From NCBI GenBank assembly GCA_007988785.1, contig BJUU01000007.1, positions 1 through 64,000 of the forward strand: a stretch of 64,000 bases of DNA, in the 5' to 3' direction. The notes below the pieces were generated by a model that made no database searches, was not told the origin of the DNA, and saw only the letters and a program-made list of their open reading frames with translations. Positions 1 to 9,191 of this stretch are shown piece by piece. The translations under genes were made by a program, and so were the position numbers. Every line of letters begins with the position of its first letter. The first letter of the stretch is position 1. Origin of the DNA: Agrococcus baldri (GTDB taxonomy: Bacteria; Actinomycetota; Actinomycetes; Actinomycetales; Microbacteriaceae).

Positions 1-51
1 AGCCGCCACTCACGTGCGGGAGCCGCCACTCACCTGCGGGAGCCGCCACTC
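1..51. repeat. Short tandem repeat, 20-bp unit, upstream of eno
   Basis: Two 20-bp units (1-20 and 21-40) differ at one position: AGCCGCCACTCAC, then G or C, then TGCGGG. A third, truncated unit begins at 41 and runs into GGGAGC hexamer repeats up to about 75. The array touches the left window edge, so its copy number is unknown. The unit has no protein-coding look. Confidence 0.7.
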
Positions 52-113
52 GAGCGGGAGCGGGAGCGGGGCGGATGCGCGGGGCGCGGCCGCGGGAGGC
101 GAACGGCCGGTGA

Positions 114-1475
<1,362 letters not shown>

Positions 1476-1510
1476 GCCGCCCGCAGCGCGCGGCGGTTCG
1501 ACCGCAGCAG

Positions 1511-1545
1511 GAGGGCACCCGCCGGTAGCATCGGCGGGTGCCCTC
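1511..1545 (+). promoter_or_regulatory. 14-bp perfect inverted repeat with a -10 element in its loop, spanning the ftsB-like start
   Basis: The arms GAGGGCACCCGCCG (1511-1524) and its exact complement (1532-1545) flank the 7-nt loop 1525-1531. The loop contains TAGCAT (1526-1531), a TANNNT -10 hexamer ending 6 nt before the GTG at 1538. The right arm covers that start codon. It may act as the eno terminator, as a leaderless promoter for the next gene, or both. There is no T-tract. Confidence 0.6.
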
Positions 1546-1990
1546 CTCGAATGACGTCGCCCTCGGTCAGCTGCGCGTGTCGTGGCTGCTGCTGGTCGTC
1601 GTGGGCCTGGTCGTCGCTGGCTTCGTGGTGCTCGCGCCCACCGTCGGGCTGCTGCTCGAGCAGCGCCGCGACATCGCCGCGCTCGAGGCGCAGGTCGCCG
1701 AGCAGCACGCCAACGTCGAGTCGCTCGAGGCCGAGGCCGCCCGCTGGGACGACCCGGCCTACATCGAGGCGCAGGCCCGCGACCGGCTCTTCTTCGTCTA
1801 CCCGGGCGAGACCAGCTTCGTGCTGCTCGACGACCGCTCGGCGCTCGAGACGGCCTCCGAGGCGGTGCCCTCCGCGAGCCTCGAGGCGCCCAGCGACGAC
1901 TGGACGACCGCCGCCGCCAGCTCGTTCCTGCTCGCCGGCCTCACGACGCAGGCACCGTCCGATACCGCACCCGGAACGGGCGACGAGTGA
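1538..1990 (+). CDS. FtsB/DivIC-family septum formation initiator
   Basis: Small bitopic divisome protein of 150 aa. A short cytoplasmic N-terminus is followed by one membrane segment (about residues 15-37) and a coiled coil (about 38-70, rich in E/A/L heptads). The family block ARWDDPAYIEAQARDRLFFVYPGE then leads into a low-complexity tail. Position directly downstream of enolase and upstream of DUF501 is the standard actinobacterial context. FtsB-like proteins bridge FtsL and FtsQ in the septal complex (established for the family). GTG 1538 fits leaderless transcription from the TAGCAT at 1526. It is the only start that gives a typical N-terminus. Confidence 0.9.
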   Translation: MPSSNDVALGQLRVSWLLLVVVGLVVAGFVVLAPTVGLLLEQRRDIAALEAQVAEQHANVESLEAEAARWDDPAYIEAQARDRLFFVYPGETSFVLLDDRSALETASEAVPSASLEAPSDDWTTAAASSFLLAGLTTQAPSDTAPGTGDE

Positions 1991-2001
1991 GGGGCATCGC
2001 A

Positions 2002-2535
2002 GTGATCACCGACGCGAGCGAGCGCGATCTCGAGATCATGGCCGCGCAGCTGGGCCGCACGATGCGCGGCGTCGTCGGCATCGGCGCGCGCTGCGTGTGC
2101 GGCGCCCCCACCGTGGTGGTGACGAGCCCGCGGCTGCCCGACGGCACCCCCTTCCCGACCTTCTACTACCTCACGCATCCCGCAGCCACCGCATCCGCCT
2201 CCCGCCTCGAGGCCGACGGCACGATGGCGCGCCTGCAGGAGCTGCTTCAGGATCAGGAGACGGCGGATGCGTATGCCGCGGCCCATGCGGCGTACCTCGC
2301 CGAGCGCGAGGCGCACGGTCACGTCGAGGAGATCGCCGGCATCTCGGCCGGCGGCATGCCGGCGCGCGTGAAGTGCCTGCACGCGGTGCTGGCGCAGACG
2401 CTCTCGGCCGGGCCGGGCGTCAACCCGATCGGCGATCGCACGCTCGAGCTGGGGGACTGGTCGCCAGAGGTGTGCGCCTGCGCGCCCGATGCGCGCGGCC
2501 CGGGCGGCGGAATCCCCGCATCCCGAGCGCGTTAG
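2002..2535 (+). CDS. DUF501 family protein
   Basis: A 177-aa cytoplasmic protein of unknown biochemical role, conserved downstream of the FtsB-like gene in actinobacteria. The signature segments are a CVCGAP cysteine pair, SPRLPDGTPFPTFYYLTHP and a late CLHA...NPIGD stretch. The conserved cysteines and histidines could bind a metal (inference). GTG 2002 has GAGGGG 7 nt upstream and gives the family N-terminus. An alternative GTG at 1987 would overlap the previous stop as GTGA and add five residues. The two genes are probably co-transcribed and translationally close. Confidence 0.9.
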   Translation: MITDASERDLEIMAAQLGRTMRGVVGIGARCVCGAPTVVVTSPRLPDGTPFPTFYYLTHPAATASASRLEADGTMARLQELLQDQETADAYAAAHAAYLAEREAHGHVEEIAGISAGGMPARVKCLHAVLAQTLSAGPGVNPIGDRTLELGDWSPEVCACAPDARGPGGGIPASRAR

Positions 2536-2580
2536 AATCATTGGGCATCCACATCTGATAACCGGGGAAGAAGTGCGTCT

Positions 2581-3915
2581 GTGAACAAGATCCTGATCGT
2601 CGGGGGCGGCTACGCCGGCCTGTACACCGCGCGGGGGCTCGAGCGTCAGCTGGGCGACGCCGAGGCGGAGATCACCATCGTCGACCCGCTGCCCTACATG
2701 ACCTACCTGCCGTTCCTCCCTGAGGTCGCGGCCGGCTCGATCGAGCCCCGTCACATCGTGGTGCCGCTGCGCCGCCACCTGAGCCGCACGAAGGTGGTGC
2801 AGGCGAAGGTCACGAACGTCGACCACGCGAACAAGGTCGCCACCATCAAGCCCGAGCTGGGCGAGGAGCGCGCGTTCGAGTACGACGTCATCGTCATGAC
2901 CGCCGGCTCGGTCTCGCGCACCTTCCCGATCGCGGGCGTCGCCGACGAGGCGATCGGCATGAAGACGATCGAGGAGGCCGCCGCCGTGCGCGACCGCCTG
3001 ATCTCGAACTTCGCGAAGGCCGCTGCGCTGCCCGAGGGACCGGAGCGCGACCGGCTGCTCACCGTCACCGTGGTCGGCGGCGGCTTCGCCGGCATCGAGA
3101 CCATCGCCGAGCTGCGCGACTTCGCCACCTACCTGCTCTCGCGCTTCCGCGAGATCGCGTTCGAGGAGGTCTCGTTCCACCTCGTCGAGGCGATGGGCCG
3201 CATCATGCCCGAGGTGAGCGAGCAGACCGCGCTGTGGGTCGTGGAGGATCTGCGCAAGCGCGGCGTCGACGTGCACCTCGAGACGCAGCTGCAGGGCGCC
3301 GTCGACGGCGTCGTCGAGCTCTCGACCGGCGAGCGCTTCGGCTCCGACCTCATCATCTGGACGGCGGGCGTGATGGCGAACCCCGTCGTGCGGGCCACCG
3401 ACCTGCCGCTCGACGACCGCGGCCGCATCACCGCGCTCGCGACCCTGCAGGTGGCGCGCGACGGCGAGGTCGTGCCGGACGCCTGGACCGCCGGCGACGT
3501 CTCGGCGGTGCCCGACAAGTCGAGCACCCCCGGACCGGGCGGCTTCTGCGTGCCGAACGCGCAGCACGCGGTGCGGCAGGCGAAGCTGCTGGCGAAGAAC
3601 ATCGTCGCCGTGCTGCGCGACGAGGCGCCGCGCGAGTACATCCACGCCAACCAGGGCGCGGTCGCCGGTCTCGGGCTGTGGAACGGCGTGTTCCAGAAGG
3701 GCAAGCTGGCCATCAAGGGCCCGCTCGCCTGGCTCGCCCACCGCGGCTACCACGGTCTCGCGATGCCCATGTGGGAGCGCAAGTGGCGCGTGTTCGGCGA
3801 CTGGTGGAACCAGTTCTGGCTGGGCCGCGACTTCGTCGAGATCTCGGATCGCGAGCAGCCGCGCGTGGCTTTCGAGACCTTCGCCTCGCGCCCGAAGCCC
3901 AAGGTCGACGCCTAG
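2581..3915 (+). CDS. ndh: Type II NADH dehydrogenase (NAD(P)/FAD-dependent oxidoreductase)
   Basis: Single-subunit, non-proton-pumping dehydrogenase that would pass electrons from NADH to menaquinone at the membrane surface. The 444-aa product starts with an FAD-binding VGGGYAGL dinucleotide fold. A second, NADH-binding fold VTVVGGGFAGIET lies near residue 165. The FAD-contacting WTAGDVSAVPD and the CVPNAQHAVRQ motif follow. A basic, aromatic C-terminus (WERKWRVFGDWWNQFW) fits membrane attachment. GTG 2581 has GGGGAAGAAG upstream. A TAGAAT -10 (2533-2538) overlaps the DUF501 stop, so it probably has its own promoter. A terminator-like hairpin follows. Confidence 0.93.
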   Translation: MNKILIVGGGYAGLYTARGLERQLGDAEAEITIVDPLPYMTYLPFLPEVAAGSIEPRHIVVPLRRHLSRTKVVQAKVTNVDHANKVATIKPELGEERAFEYDVIVMTAGSVSRTFPIAGVADEAIGMKTIEEAAAVRDRLISNFAKAAALPEGPERDRLLTVTVVGGGFAGIETIAELRDFATYLLSRFREIAFEEVSFHLVEAMGRIMPEVSEQTALWVVEDLRKRGVDVHLETQLQGAVDGVVELSTGERFGSDLIIWTAGVMANPVVRATDLPLDDRGRITALATLQVARDGEVVPDAWTAGDVSAVPDKSSTPGPGGFCVPNAQHAVRQAKLLAKNIVAVLRDEAPREYIHANQGAVAGLGLWNGVFQKGKLAIKGPLAWLAHRGYHGLAMPMWERKWRVFGDWWNQFWLGRDFVEISDREQPRVAFETFASRPKPKVDA

Positions 3916-3933
3916 CCAGCACCGGTCTCACCC

Positions 3934-3966
3934 AGCGCCGCGCCCTTCCTCGAGGGGCGCGGCGCT
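3934..3966 (+). terminator. GC-rich hairpin after ndh
   Basis: AGCGCCGCGCCC (3934-3945) pairs perfectly with 3955-3966 around a 9-nt loop, 19 nt after the ndh stop. There is no long T-run, as is usual in high-GC actinobacteria. Likely intrinsic terminator. Confidence 0.7.
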
Positions 3967-4020
3967 GTCGTATGGTGGTTCGCGGACGACCGTCCACATC
4001 GATCGACGATCGGAGCACGC

Positions 4021-4620
4021 GTGGTGCGCAAGCCTGCGGAAGAGCGGCGCAGGGATCTCGTCGAGGCCGGGCTCCGCGTCATCGCGCGGCAGGGCATGCA
4101 CGCCGCGACCGTGCGCACGATCGTCGCCGAGGCGGGGGTGCCGCTCGCGACCTTCCACTACGTGTTCGACTCGCGCGACGAGATGATCGGCGAGGCCTAC
4201 GCCTACGTCGTGCTGCCGCGCCCGGGCGAGCCGCCGATGCCGTTCGAGCGCGACGCGACGCCCGTCGGGGCGGTGCGCGCCGTGCTGCTCGACTGGGTCG
4301 ACCGCTTCGCCGAGCACCCCGAGTACGAGCTGGCCGTGATGGAGATCATGGCCTACTGCATGCGCACTCCCTCGCTCGCGCACCTGCCGGCCGCGGTGCA
4401 GGCGCGCTACGTCGAGCTCGTCACCGGCATCATCGCCGACATGTGCGCGCACCTCGGTCTCGAGCCGGCGCGACCGCTCGAGGAGCTCTCCCAGCTCGTG
4501 CTGCACGTCACCGACGGCCTCACCTACTGCATGCTGCGCACGGGCGACGCAGCGGCATCCCGCCGGTTCGTCGACGAGGCGGCCCCCATGCTCGCGGCCG
4601 CCGTGATCGGCGATCGCTGA
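4021..4620 (+). CDS. TetR/AcrR-family transcriptional regulator
   Basis: 199-aa regulator with an N-terminal helix-turn-helix (residues about 8-55: RDLVEAGLRVIARQGMHA, then AGVPLATFHYVFDSRDEMI) and a C-terminal helical ligand-binding domain containing AVMEIMAYCMRTPSLAHLP. The ligand is unknown. It lies 1 nt into the following PLP-enzyme gene (TGATG overlap). It therefore probably co-regulates its own transcript with the racemase-like and lactone oxidase genes. GTG 4021 is the first plausible start; a TATGGT hexamer at 3971-3976 may be its -10. No clean operator palindrome was found. Confidence 0.85.
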   Translation: MVRKPAEERRRDLVEAGLRVIARQGMHAATVRTIVAEAGVPLATFHYVFDSRDEMIGEAYAYVVLPRPGEPPMPFERDATPVGAVRAVLLDWVDRFAEHPEYELAVMEIMAYCMRTPSLAHLPAAVQARYVELVTGIIADMCAHLGLEPARPLEELSQLVLHVTDGLTYCMLRTGDAAASRRFVDEAAPMLAAAVIGDR

Positions 4621-5834
4621 TGGTGCTCGAGCTCGACGCCGCGCGACCGTGGTCGGCGCGGGGCCACTGGGAGCGCATGGACGCGGCGACGGCCGATCTC
4701 GACGGCCCGTTCGCGGCGCTCTCGCTCGACGCGCTCGCGCACAATGCCCGCGCCATGGTCGCGCGCGCGGCCGGCACGCGCCTCCGGCTCGCGAGCAAGT
4801 CGGTGCGCAGCCGGTCGGTGATCGAGGCGGTGCTCGCGACGCCCGGCTGGCACGGGGTGCTCGCGGCGACCCTGCCGGAGGCGCTCTGGCTGTCGCAGAC
4901 CGTCGACGACGTGCTGCTGGGCTACCCGACGGTCGATCGCACCGCCCTGCGCGCGCTCGCGGCCGACGAGCGGGCGCTCGCGCGCGTGACGATCATGGTC
5001 GACAGTGTCGAGCAGCTCGAGCTCATCGACGCCGTCGTGCCCGGCCATCCGGAGATCCGCGTCGCGCTCGAGCTCGATGCCGCGCTCGAGGTGGGGCCGT
5101 GGCGCGCCGGCGTGCTGCGCTCGCCGCTGCGATCGCCGGGCGAGCTCGCTGGCCTGGCGCGCACCGTCGTCGACCGCCCGGGCTTCCGGCTCGTCGGCGT
5201 CATGTCGTACGAGGCGCAGATCGCCGGTGTGCAGGACGGCCGGCGCCGCGGCGGCAGCCCCGCCTTCATGGTGCGCGCGATGCAGCGCATCTCGAGCGCC
5301 GACCTGCGCGAGCGCCGCGCCGCCGCTGTCGCCGCGGTGCGGCAGCTGGCGCCGCTCGAGTTCGTCAACGGCGGCGGCACCGGCTCGATCGAGGCCACCG
5401 CCGCCGATCCGGCGGTCACCGAGATCGGTGCGGGCAGCGGGCTCTTCGGCGCGCACCTGTTCGACGACTACCGGGGCTTCACGCCCGCTCCGGCGCTGGC
5501 GTTCGCCCTTCCGGTGGTGCGCAGGCCGGGCCGGGGCATCGTGACGCTCCTGGGTGGCGGATGGGTCGCGTCCGGCCCGCGGGTCGTCGACCGCGACCCC
5601 GTGGTCGCCTGGCCCGAGGGGCTCAGCATCCATCCGGGCGAGGGCCCTGGCGAGGTGCAGACCCCGGTGCGCGGGCCCGCGGCCGACCGGATGCGCCTCG
5701 GCGATCGCGTCTGGCTGCGCCACGCGAAGGCGGGCGAGCTCTGCGAGCGCACCGATCTGCTGCACCTCGTGGCGGGTGATCAGGTCGTCTCCACCCTTCC
5801 CACGTACCGTGGGGAGGGGAGGAAGCTGCTGTGA
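4620..5834 (+). CDS. Alanine-racemase-like PLP enzyme (amino acid deaminase/aldolase family)
   Basis: A 404-aa fold-type III PLP enzyme. An N-terminal alanine-racemase-type TIM barrel has the Schiff-base lysine in RLASKSVRS (Lys60). A C-terminal D-threonine-aldolase-like beta domain follows (FVNGGGTGSIEAT, EIGAGSGLFGAHLFDDY). Members are annotated as amino acid deaminase/aldolase, and the substrate is not established. ATG 4620 overlaps the TetR stop; its own stop overlaps the next GTG as GTGA, so the three genes form a coupled operon. A similar pairing with a gulonolactone-type oxidase is known in mycobacteria. This is not a canonical Alr, since it lacks the usual C-terminal tyrosine context. 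Confidence 0.82.
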   Translation: MVLELDAARPWSARGHWERMDAATADLDGPFAALSLDALAHNARAMVARAAGTRLRLASKSVRSRSVIEAVLATPGWHGVLAATLPEALWLSQTVDDVLLGYPTVDRTALRALAADERALARVTIMVDSVEQLELIDAVVPGHPEIRVALELDAALEVGPWRAGVLRSPLRSPGELAGLARTVVDRPGFRLVGVMSYEAQIAGVQDGRRRGGSPAFMVRAMQRISSADLRERRAAAVAAVRQLAPLEFVNGGGTGSIEATAADPAVTEIGAGSGLFGAHLFDDYRGFTPAPALAFALPVVRRPGRGIVTLLGGGWVASGPRVVDRDPVVAWPEGLSIHPGEGPGEVQTPVRGPAADRMRLGDRVWLRHAKAGELCERTDLLHLVAGDQVVSTLPTYRGEGRKLL

Positions 5835-7123
5835 CATGGAGGAACTGGGCGCGCTCGCAGCGCGCCGACCCGCGATGGGTGCACGCGCCCACGACGATCG
5901 ACGACGTGCGCGGGGCGGTCGAGCGGGCGCACCGGCGGGGCTGCACGATCCGGCCGGTCGGCAGCGGTCACTCCTTCTCGGCGGCCGCGCGCCCCGATGA
6001 CCTGCAGCTGACCGTCGACGCGCTGCGCGGCGTCGTGGCGCTCGACGTCGAGCGGCGGCTCGTCACGGTGCTCGCGGGCACGACCGTCCGCGAGCTCTCG
6101 GCGCTGCTCGCCGAACGCGGCCTGGCGCTCGACAACCTCGGCGACATCGACCGGCAGACCATCGCCGGCGCCATCTCCACCGGCACGCACGGCACCGGCA
6201 TCCGCCATCGCTCGATCGGCGCGTCCGTCGTCGCCGCGACGCTCGTGACCGGCGACGGCAGCGTGGTGCGCGTGAGCGAGACCGAGCAGCCCGAGCTGCT
6301 GCCGGCCGTCAGGCTCGGCCTCGGCGTGCTGGGCGTGCTCGTGGACGTGACGCTGCAGTGCGTGCCCGCCTTCGCGCTCGAGGCGGTGGAGGCGGCGGTC
6401 GAGCTCGATGCCGTGCTCGACGACTGGATGGGCCTGCTGCGGCGCACCGATCACTTCGAGTTCTTCTGGTTCGCTGGCACGCGGCTCGCGGTGACAAAGT
6501 CGAACACGCGCGTCGACGGCCCGCTCGCGCCGCGCTCGGCGATCGGGCGCTTCCTCGACGAGAAGGTGCTCACCGACATCGGGCACGGCGCGCTGCTGAC
6601 GCTCAGCGCGCTCGCGCCGGCGACCTCCCGCGCCGTCAACCAGGTGGCCGCCAGGGGCATGGCGCGCGGCCGCTTCGTCGAGCCCAGCCACCAGGTCTTC
6701 TCGGCCGAGCGCTCGGTGCGGTTCCGCGAGCTCGAGTACGGCATCCCCGTCGAGGCGCTGCCGCACGCGCTGCGCGAGATCGACCGGGCGCTCGAGCGCG
6801 CCGGGCTGCTGCCCACGTTCCCGTTCGAGATGCGCGCGATCGCCGCCGACGACGCGCTGCTGTCGACCGCCAACGGCCGCGACACCGGCTACATCGCCGC
6901 GCACCGCTGGTGGCGCGAGGATCCGCGGCCGCTGTTCGATCTCGTCGAGCCGATCCTGCTCGCGCACGAGGGCCGGCCGCACTGGGGCAAGCTGCACTCG
7001 CTGCGCGCCGCGGCGCTGGCCGAGCGGTTCCCCGGCTACGCCGAGTTCCTCGCCGTGCGCGACCGGCTCGACCCGGATCGCACCTTCGCGAGCGCCTGGA
7101 CGCGGCGGGTGCTGGGCGCCTGA
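5831..7123 (+). CDS. FAD-linked sugar-1,4-lactone oxidase (D-arabinono/L-gulono-lactone oxidase family)
   Basis: 430-aa flavoenzyme with an N-terminal FAD-binding type 4 (VAO/PCMH) domain and a C-terminal ALO domain. The segment PVGSGHSFS contains His47, the position that carries covalent FAD in family members; ISTGTHGTG follows near residue 118. The ALO signature HWGKLHSL is near the C-terminus. The family oxidises aldonolactones to ascorbate-like products, but in actinobacteria the true substrate is often unknown. The GTG start overlaps the upstream stop by four bases, so it is translated from the same operon as the racemase-like gene. Confidence 0.88.
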   Translation: MTWRNWARSQRADPRWVHAPTTIDDVRGAVERAHRRGCTIRPVGSGHSFSAAARPDDLQLTVDALRGVVALDVERRLVTVLAGTTVRELSALLAERGLALDNLGDIDRQTIAGAISTGTHGTGIRHRSIGASVVAATLVTGDGSVVRVSETEQPELLPAVRLGLGVLGVLVDVTLQCVPAFALEAVEAAVELDAVLDDWMGLLRRTDHFEFFWFAGTRLAVTKSNTRVDGPLAPRSAIGRFLDEKVLTDIGHGALLTLSALAPATSRAVNQVAARGMARGRFVEPSHQVFSAERSVRFRELEYGIPVEALPHALREIDRALERAGLLPTFPFEMRAIAADDALLSTANGRDTGYIAAHRWWREDPRPLFDLVEPILLAHEGRPHWGKLHSLRAAALAERFPGYAEFLAVRDRLDPDRTFASAWTRRVLGA

Positions 7124-7168
7124 GCCGGGGGCCGGAGAACGGCGCCGGCTCCGCCTACAGTGGAAGCC

Positions 7169-7717
7169 ATGGAGCCATCAACTCTCGTCTGGATCGGCGT
7201 CGGTGCCCTGGTCGTCCTGGGCCTGATCGGGCTGATCGTCACGCTCACCTCCCGCGCCGCGATGCGCCGCCTCGGCGCCTCGGTCGACGAGCGGTGGCAT
7301 GCGCTCGGCGGCACGCTCGAGCGCCGCAGCAGCGTGGCCGAGCCGCTGCTCGCCGCGGCCACCGAGCAGCAGCGCTCCCAGGCGACGGATGCGTTCACGG
7401 CGCTCGAGCGCGCCGCGTCACCTTCGGGGAAGGCCGAGGCGGAGGCCGAGGTGCAGCGCGTGCTGCGGCCGCTCGTGCAGGCGGCGGGCTCGCAGCCGGC
7501 CGGCTCGGACGCCGCCGAGGCGCGCGCGGCGCTGGCCGCCCTCGACGACGATGCGCAGGCGCGCAGGCGCGACTACAACACGGGCGCGCGCGAGCTGAAC
7601 GCGAAGGCGCGGCGGTGGCCCTCGTCGATGTGGGCGAAGTCGGTCGCCGCCCCGCGCGAGTTCTTCGAGGTCGACCACGCCGGCGCCGTCGCCGAGCCGC
7701 CCCGCGTGCAGTTCTGA
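7169..7717 (+). CDS. LemA-family membrane-anchored protein
   Basis: 182-aa protein with one N-terminal membrane segment (about residues 6-28) and an otherwise helical soluble part. The C-terminal block RRDYNTGARELNAKARRWPS...EFFEVD matches the LemA consensus (YN...YN...FPS...FE). The middle is shorter and more diverged than typical LemA, so the assignment rests mainly on the C-terminus. ATG 7169 lies 7 nt after a TACAGT -10 (7156-7161), indicating a leaderless transcript; a GTG at 7160 would overlap that hexamer. Function is unknown; LemA proteins are often tied to envelope stress. Confidence 0.75.
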   Translation: MEPSTLVWIGVGALVVLGLIGLIVTLTSRAAMRRLGASVDERWHALGGTLERRSSVAEPLLAAATEQQRSQATDAFTALERAASPSGKAEAEAEVQRVLRPLVQAAGSQPAGSDAAEARAALAALDDDAQARRRDYNTGARELNAKARRWPSSMWAKSVAAPREFFEVDHAGAVAEPPRVQF

Positions 7718-7764
7718 TGGCGGAGGGCTCAATGCCGCGAAGCGGCGTTGAGCCCGCAGCCATC
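7716..7764 (+). terminator. Hairpin overlapping the LemA stop codon
   Basis: GATGGC...GGCTCAA.GCCG pairs with CGGC.TTGAGCC...GCCATC around the loop CGAAG (arms 7716-7737 and 7743-7764, with internal bulges). It begins within the stop codon and is probably the terminator of the LemA transcript. Confidence 0.6.
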
Positions 7765-7766
7765 AG

Positions 7767-7887
7767 GGTCGAGGAGCGCGCGGCCCTCGGGGCCGCACGC
7801 GTCACGAGACCTGCTCCGCCCGGCGAACGCAGGTCGAGGAGCGCGCCCGAAGGGCACGCGTCACGAGACCCGCTCCGCCCGGCGAAC
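7767..7887. repeat. Two tandem copies of a dispersed palindromic repeat (GGTCGAGGAGCG...CGTCACGAGACC)
   Basis: Copy A is 7767-7811 and copy B is 7832-7870. Each begins GGTCGAGGAGCGCG, has a short variable palindromic middle, and ends CGCGTCACGAGACC. Each is followed by the same 16-17 bases (GCTCCGCCCGGCGAAC). Related copies lie at 19495, 48473, 52972 and, degenerate, 58105, always between genes or at gene ends. It resembles REP-type elements; no transposase or protein is encoded. Confidence 0.8.
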
Positions 7888-7903
7888 GAGTCCGGTCGCC
7901 GAC

Positions 7904-9121
7904 CTACGGCCCGACGACCGCCCCCGCCACCTCGCGCGCCCACGTCCCCGGCCCCGCCACCTCCACGCGGTCGAGCCCCTGCCACGCGGCGGCCTCGGCG
8001 AGCGACGGAGCGAGCCGCGCGGCGAGCTCGCCGGCGCGGTCGGCGTGCCCGGGCTCGACGGTGGCGTGCTGCACCCGCAGGATGCCCGCCTTCCGGTCGC
8101 TCTTGAGGTCGACGCGGCCGACCAGCTCGTCGTCGACGAGCACCGGCAGCACGTAGTAGCCGTGCTGCCGCTGGGCGGCGGGCGTGTAGATCGAGATGCG
8201 GTAGGCGAAGCCGAAGATGCGCTCGGCTCGCGGCCGGAACCACACGAGCGGGTCGAAGGGCGACAGCAGCGCCGTCGAGCGGATGCGTCGCGGCACGCGG
8301 GTGCCGACGGTCAGGTAGGCGGGCCGCCCCCAGCCGTCGACCGCGACGGGCTCGAGCTCGCCCGCGTCGACCAGCTCGGCCACCGCGACGCGCGCGTCGG
8401 CGATCTTCAGGCGGTGGTAGTCGGCGAGGTCGTCGAGCGTGGCGATGCCGAACGCGCGAGCCGCGCGCCGCACGAGCTCGCGCTGGGCGTCGGCGCGGTC
8501 GACGCGCGGCTGCCCGTCCGGCAGCACGGCGTCGGCGGCCGCGTACCGGCGCTCGAAGCGCGTGCGCCCGACGGTGACCAGCTGCCCGCGCCGGAAGAGC
8601 ACGCTCGTCGCCCAGTACGCATCCGACTTGTTCCACCACCCGCCGGGCAGGCGCTGGTGCTCGGGATGCTCCATCTCGCTCGGGCGCAGCGGCCCGCGCT
8701 CGGCGAACTCGGCGAGCACGTCGTCGATGAGCCCGGCGTGCTCGGCGGCCCACGCCTCGGTGCTCGGCTGCATGGGCTGCTCGCGCTTCCATGCCCAGAG
8801 CGGCCAGTCGGCGACCGGGATGACCGCCGCCTCGTGCGCCACGTACTCGGTGTAGCCGCCCAGGCCCCGCCCGTGGTCGTGGTGCAGCAGTCGGTCGAGC
8901 ACGGTGCGGTCGTAGGGGCCGATGCGCGAGAGCAGCGGCAGGTAGTGGCTGCGCTCGAAGACGTTGACCGAGTCGAGCTGCAGCAGCCCGAGCCTGCCGA
9001 TGGCGCGCTCGAGGGTGCGCGCACCCGTGCGCCCGCGCTCGCCCGGGATCGCGCCGTCGAGGCCGCCGGCCGCGATCGCGATGCGGCGGGCCTGCGGGGC
9101 GGAGATCGTGCGTGGCGTCAC
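7904..9121 (-). CDS. YcaQ/AlkX-type DNA glycosylase (winged-helix HTH_42 family)
   Basis: 405-aa protein of tandem winged helices, the fold of AlkZ/YcaQ glycosylases that unhook DNA interstrand crosslinks. The segment LQLDSVNVFERSHYLPLLSRIGPYD near residue 48 holds the Q-aliphatic-D motif that distinguishes AlkX/YcaQ from AlkZ (Q-aliphatic-Q). Other conserved pieces are the GGWWNKSDAYWA region, LSPFDPLVW and RIFGF.YRISIY. The GTG start at 9121 lies 8 nt after a minus-strand TAGCGT hexamer (9135-9130), so it may be nearly leaderless. It diverges from the AI-2E permease gene. Which crosslinks it repairs cannot be told from sequence. Confidence 0.87.
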   Translation of the reverse strand: MTPRTISAPQARRIAIAAGGLDGAIPGERGRTGARTLERAIGRLGLLQLDSVNVFERSHYLPLLSRIGPYDRTVLDRLLHHDHGRGLGGYTEYVAHEAAVIPVADWPLWAWKREQPMQPSTEAWAAEHAGLIDDVLAEFAERGPLRPSEMEHPEHQRLPGGWWNKSDAYWATSVLFRRGQLVTVGRTRFERRYAAADAVLPDGQPRVDRADAQRELVRRAARAFGIATLDDLADYHRLKIADARVAVAELVDAGELEPVAVDGWGRPAYLTVGTRVPRRIRSTALLSPFDPLVWFRPRAERIFGFAYRISIYTPAAQRQHGYYVLPVLVDDELVGRVDLKSDRKAGILRVQHATVEPGHADRAGELAARLAPSLAEAAAWQGLDRVEVAGPGTWAREVAGAVVGP

Positions 9122-9191
9122 GAGTCGTCACGCTAGCAACGACCGCCCACGCATGCGCGATCGTCGAGGTGGCGGGCCGTAGGATCGAGCA

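Noticed and set aside
1-60. Possible CRISPR array from the direct repeats at the left edge
   Set aside because: Repeats are contiguous with no unique spacers, and no cas genes are present.
1798-3753. Long open frame on the minus strand opposite the FtsB-like, DUF501 and ndh genes
   Set aside because: High-GC codon bias keeps the opposite frame open; the translation is arginine/histidine/aspartate-rich with no family, and the plus strand holds clear genes.
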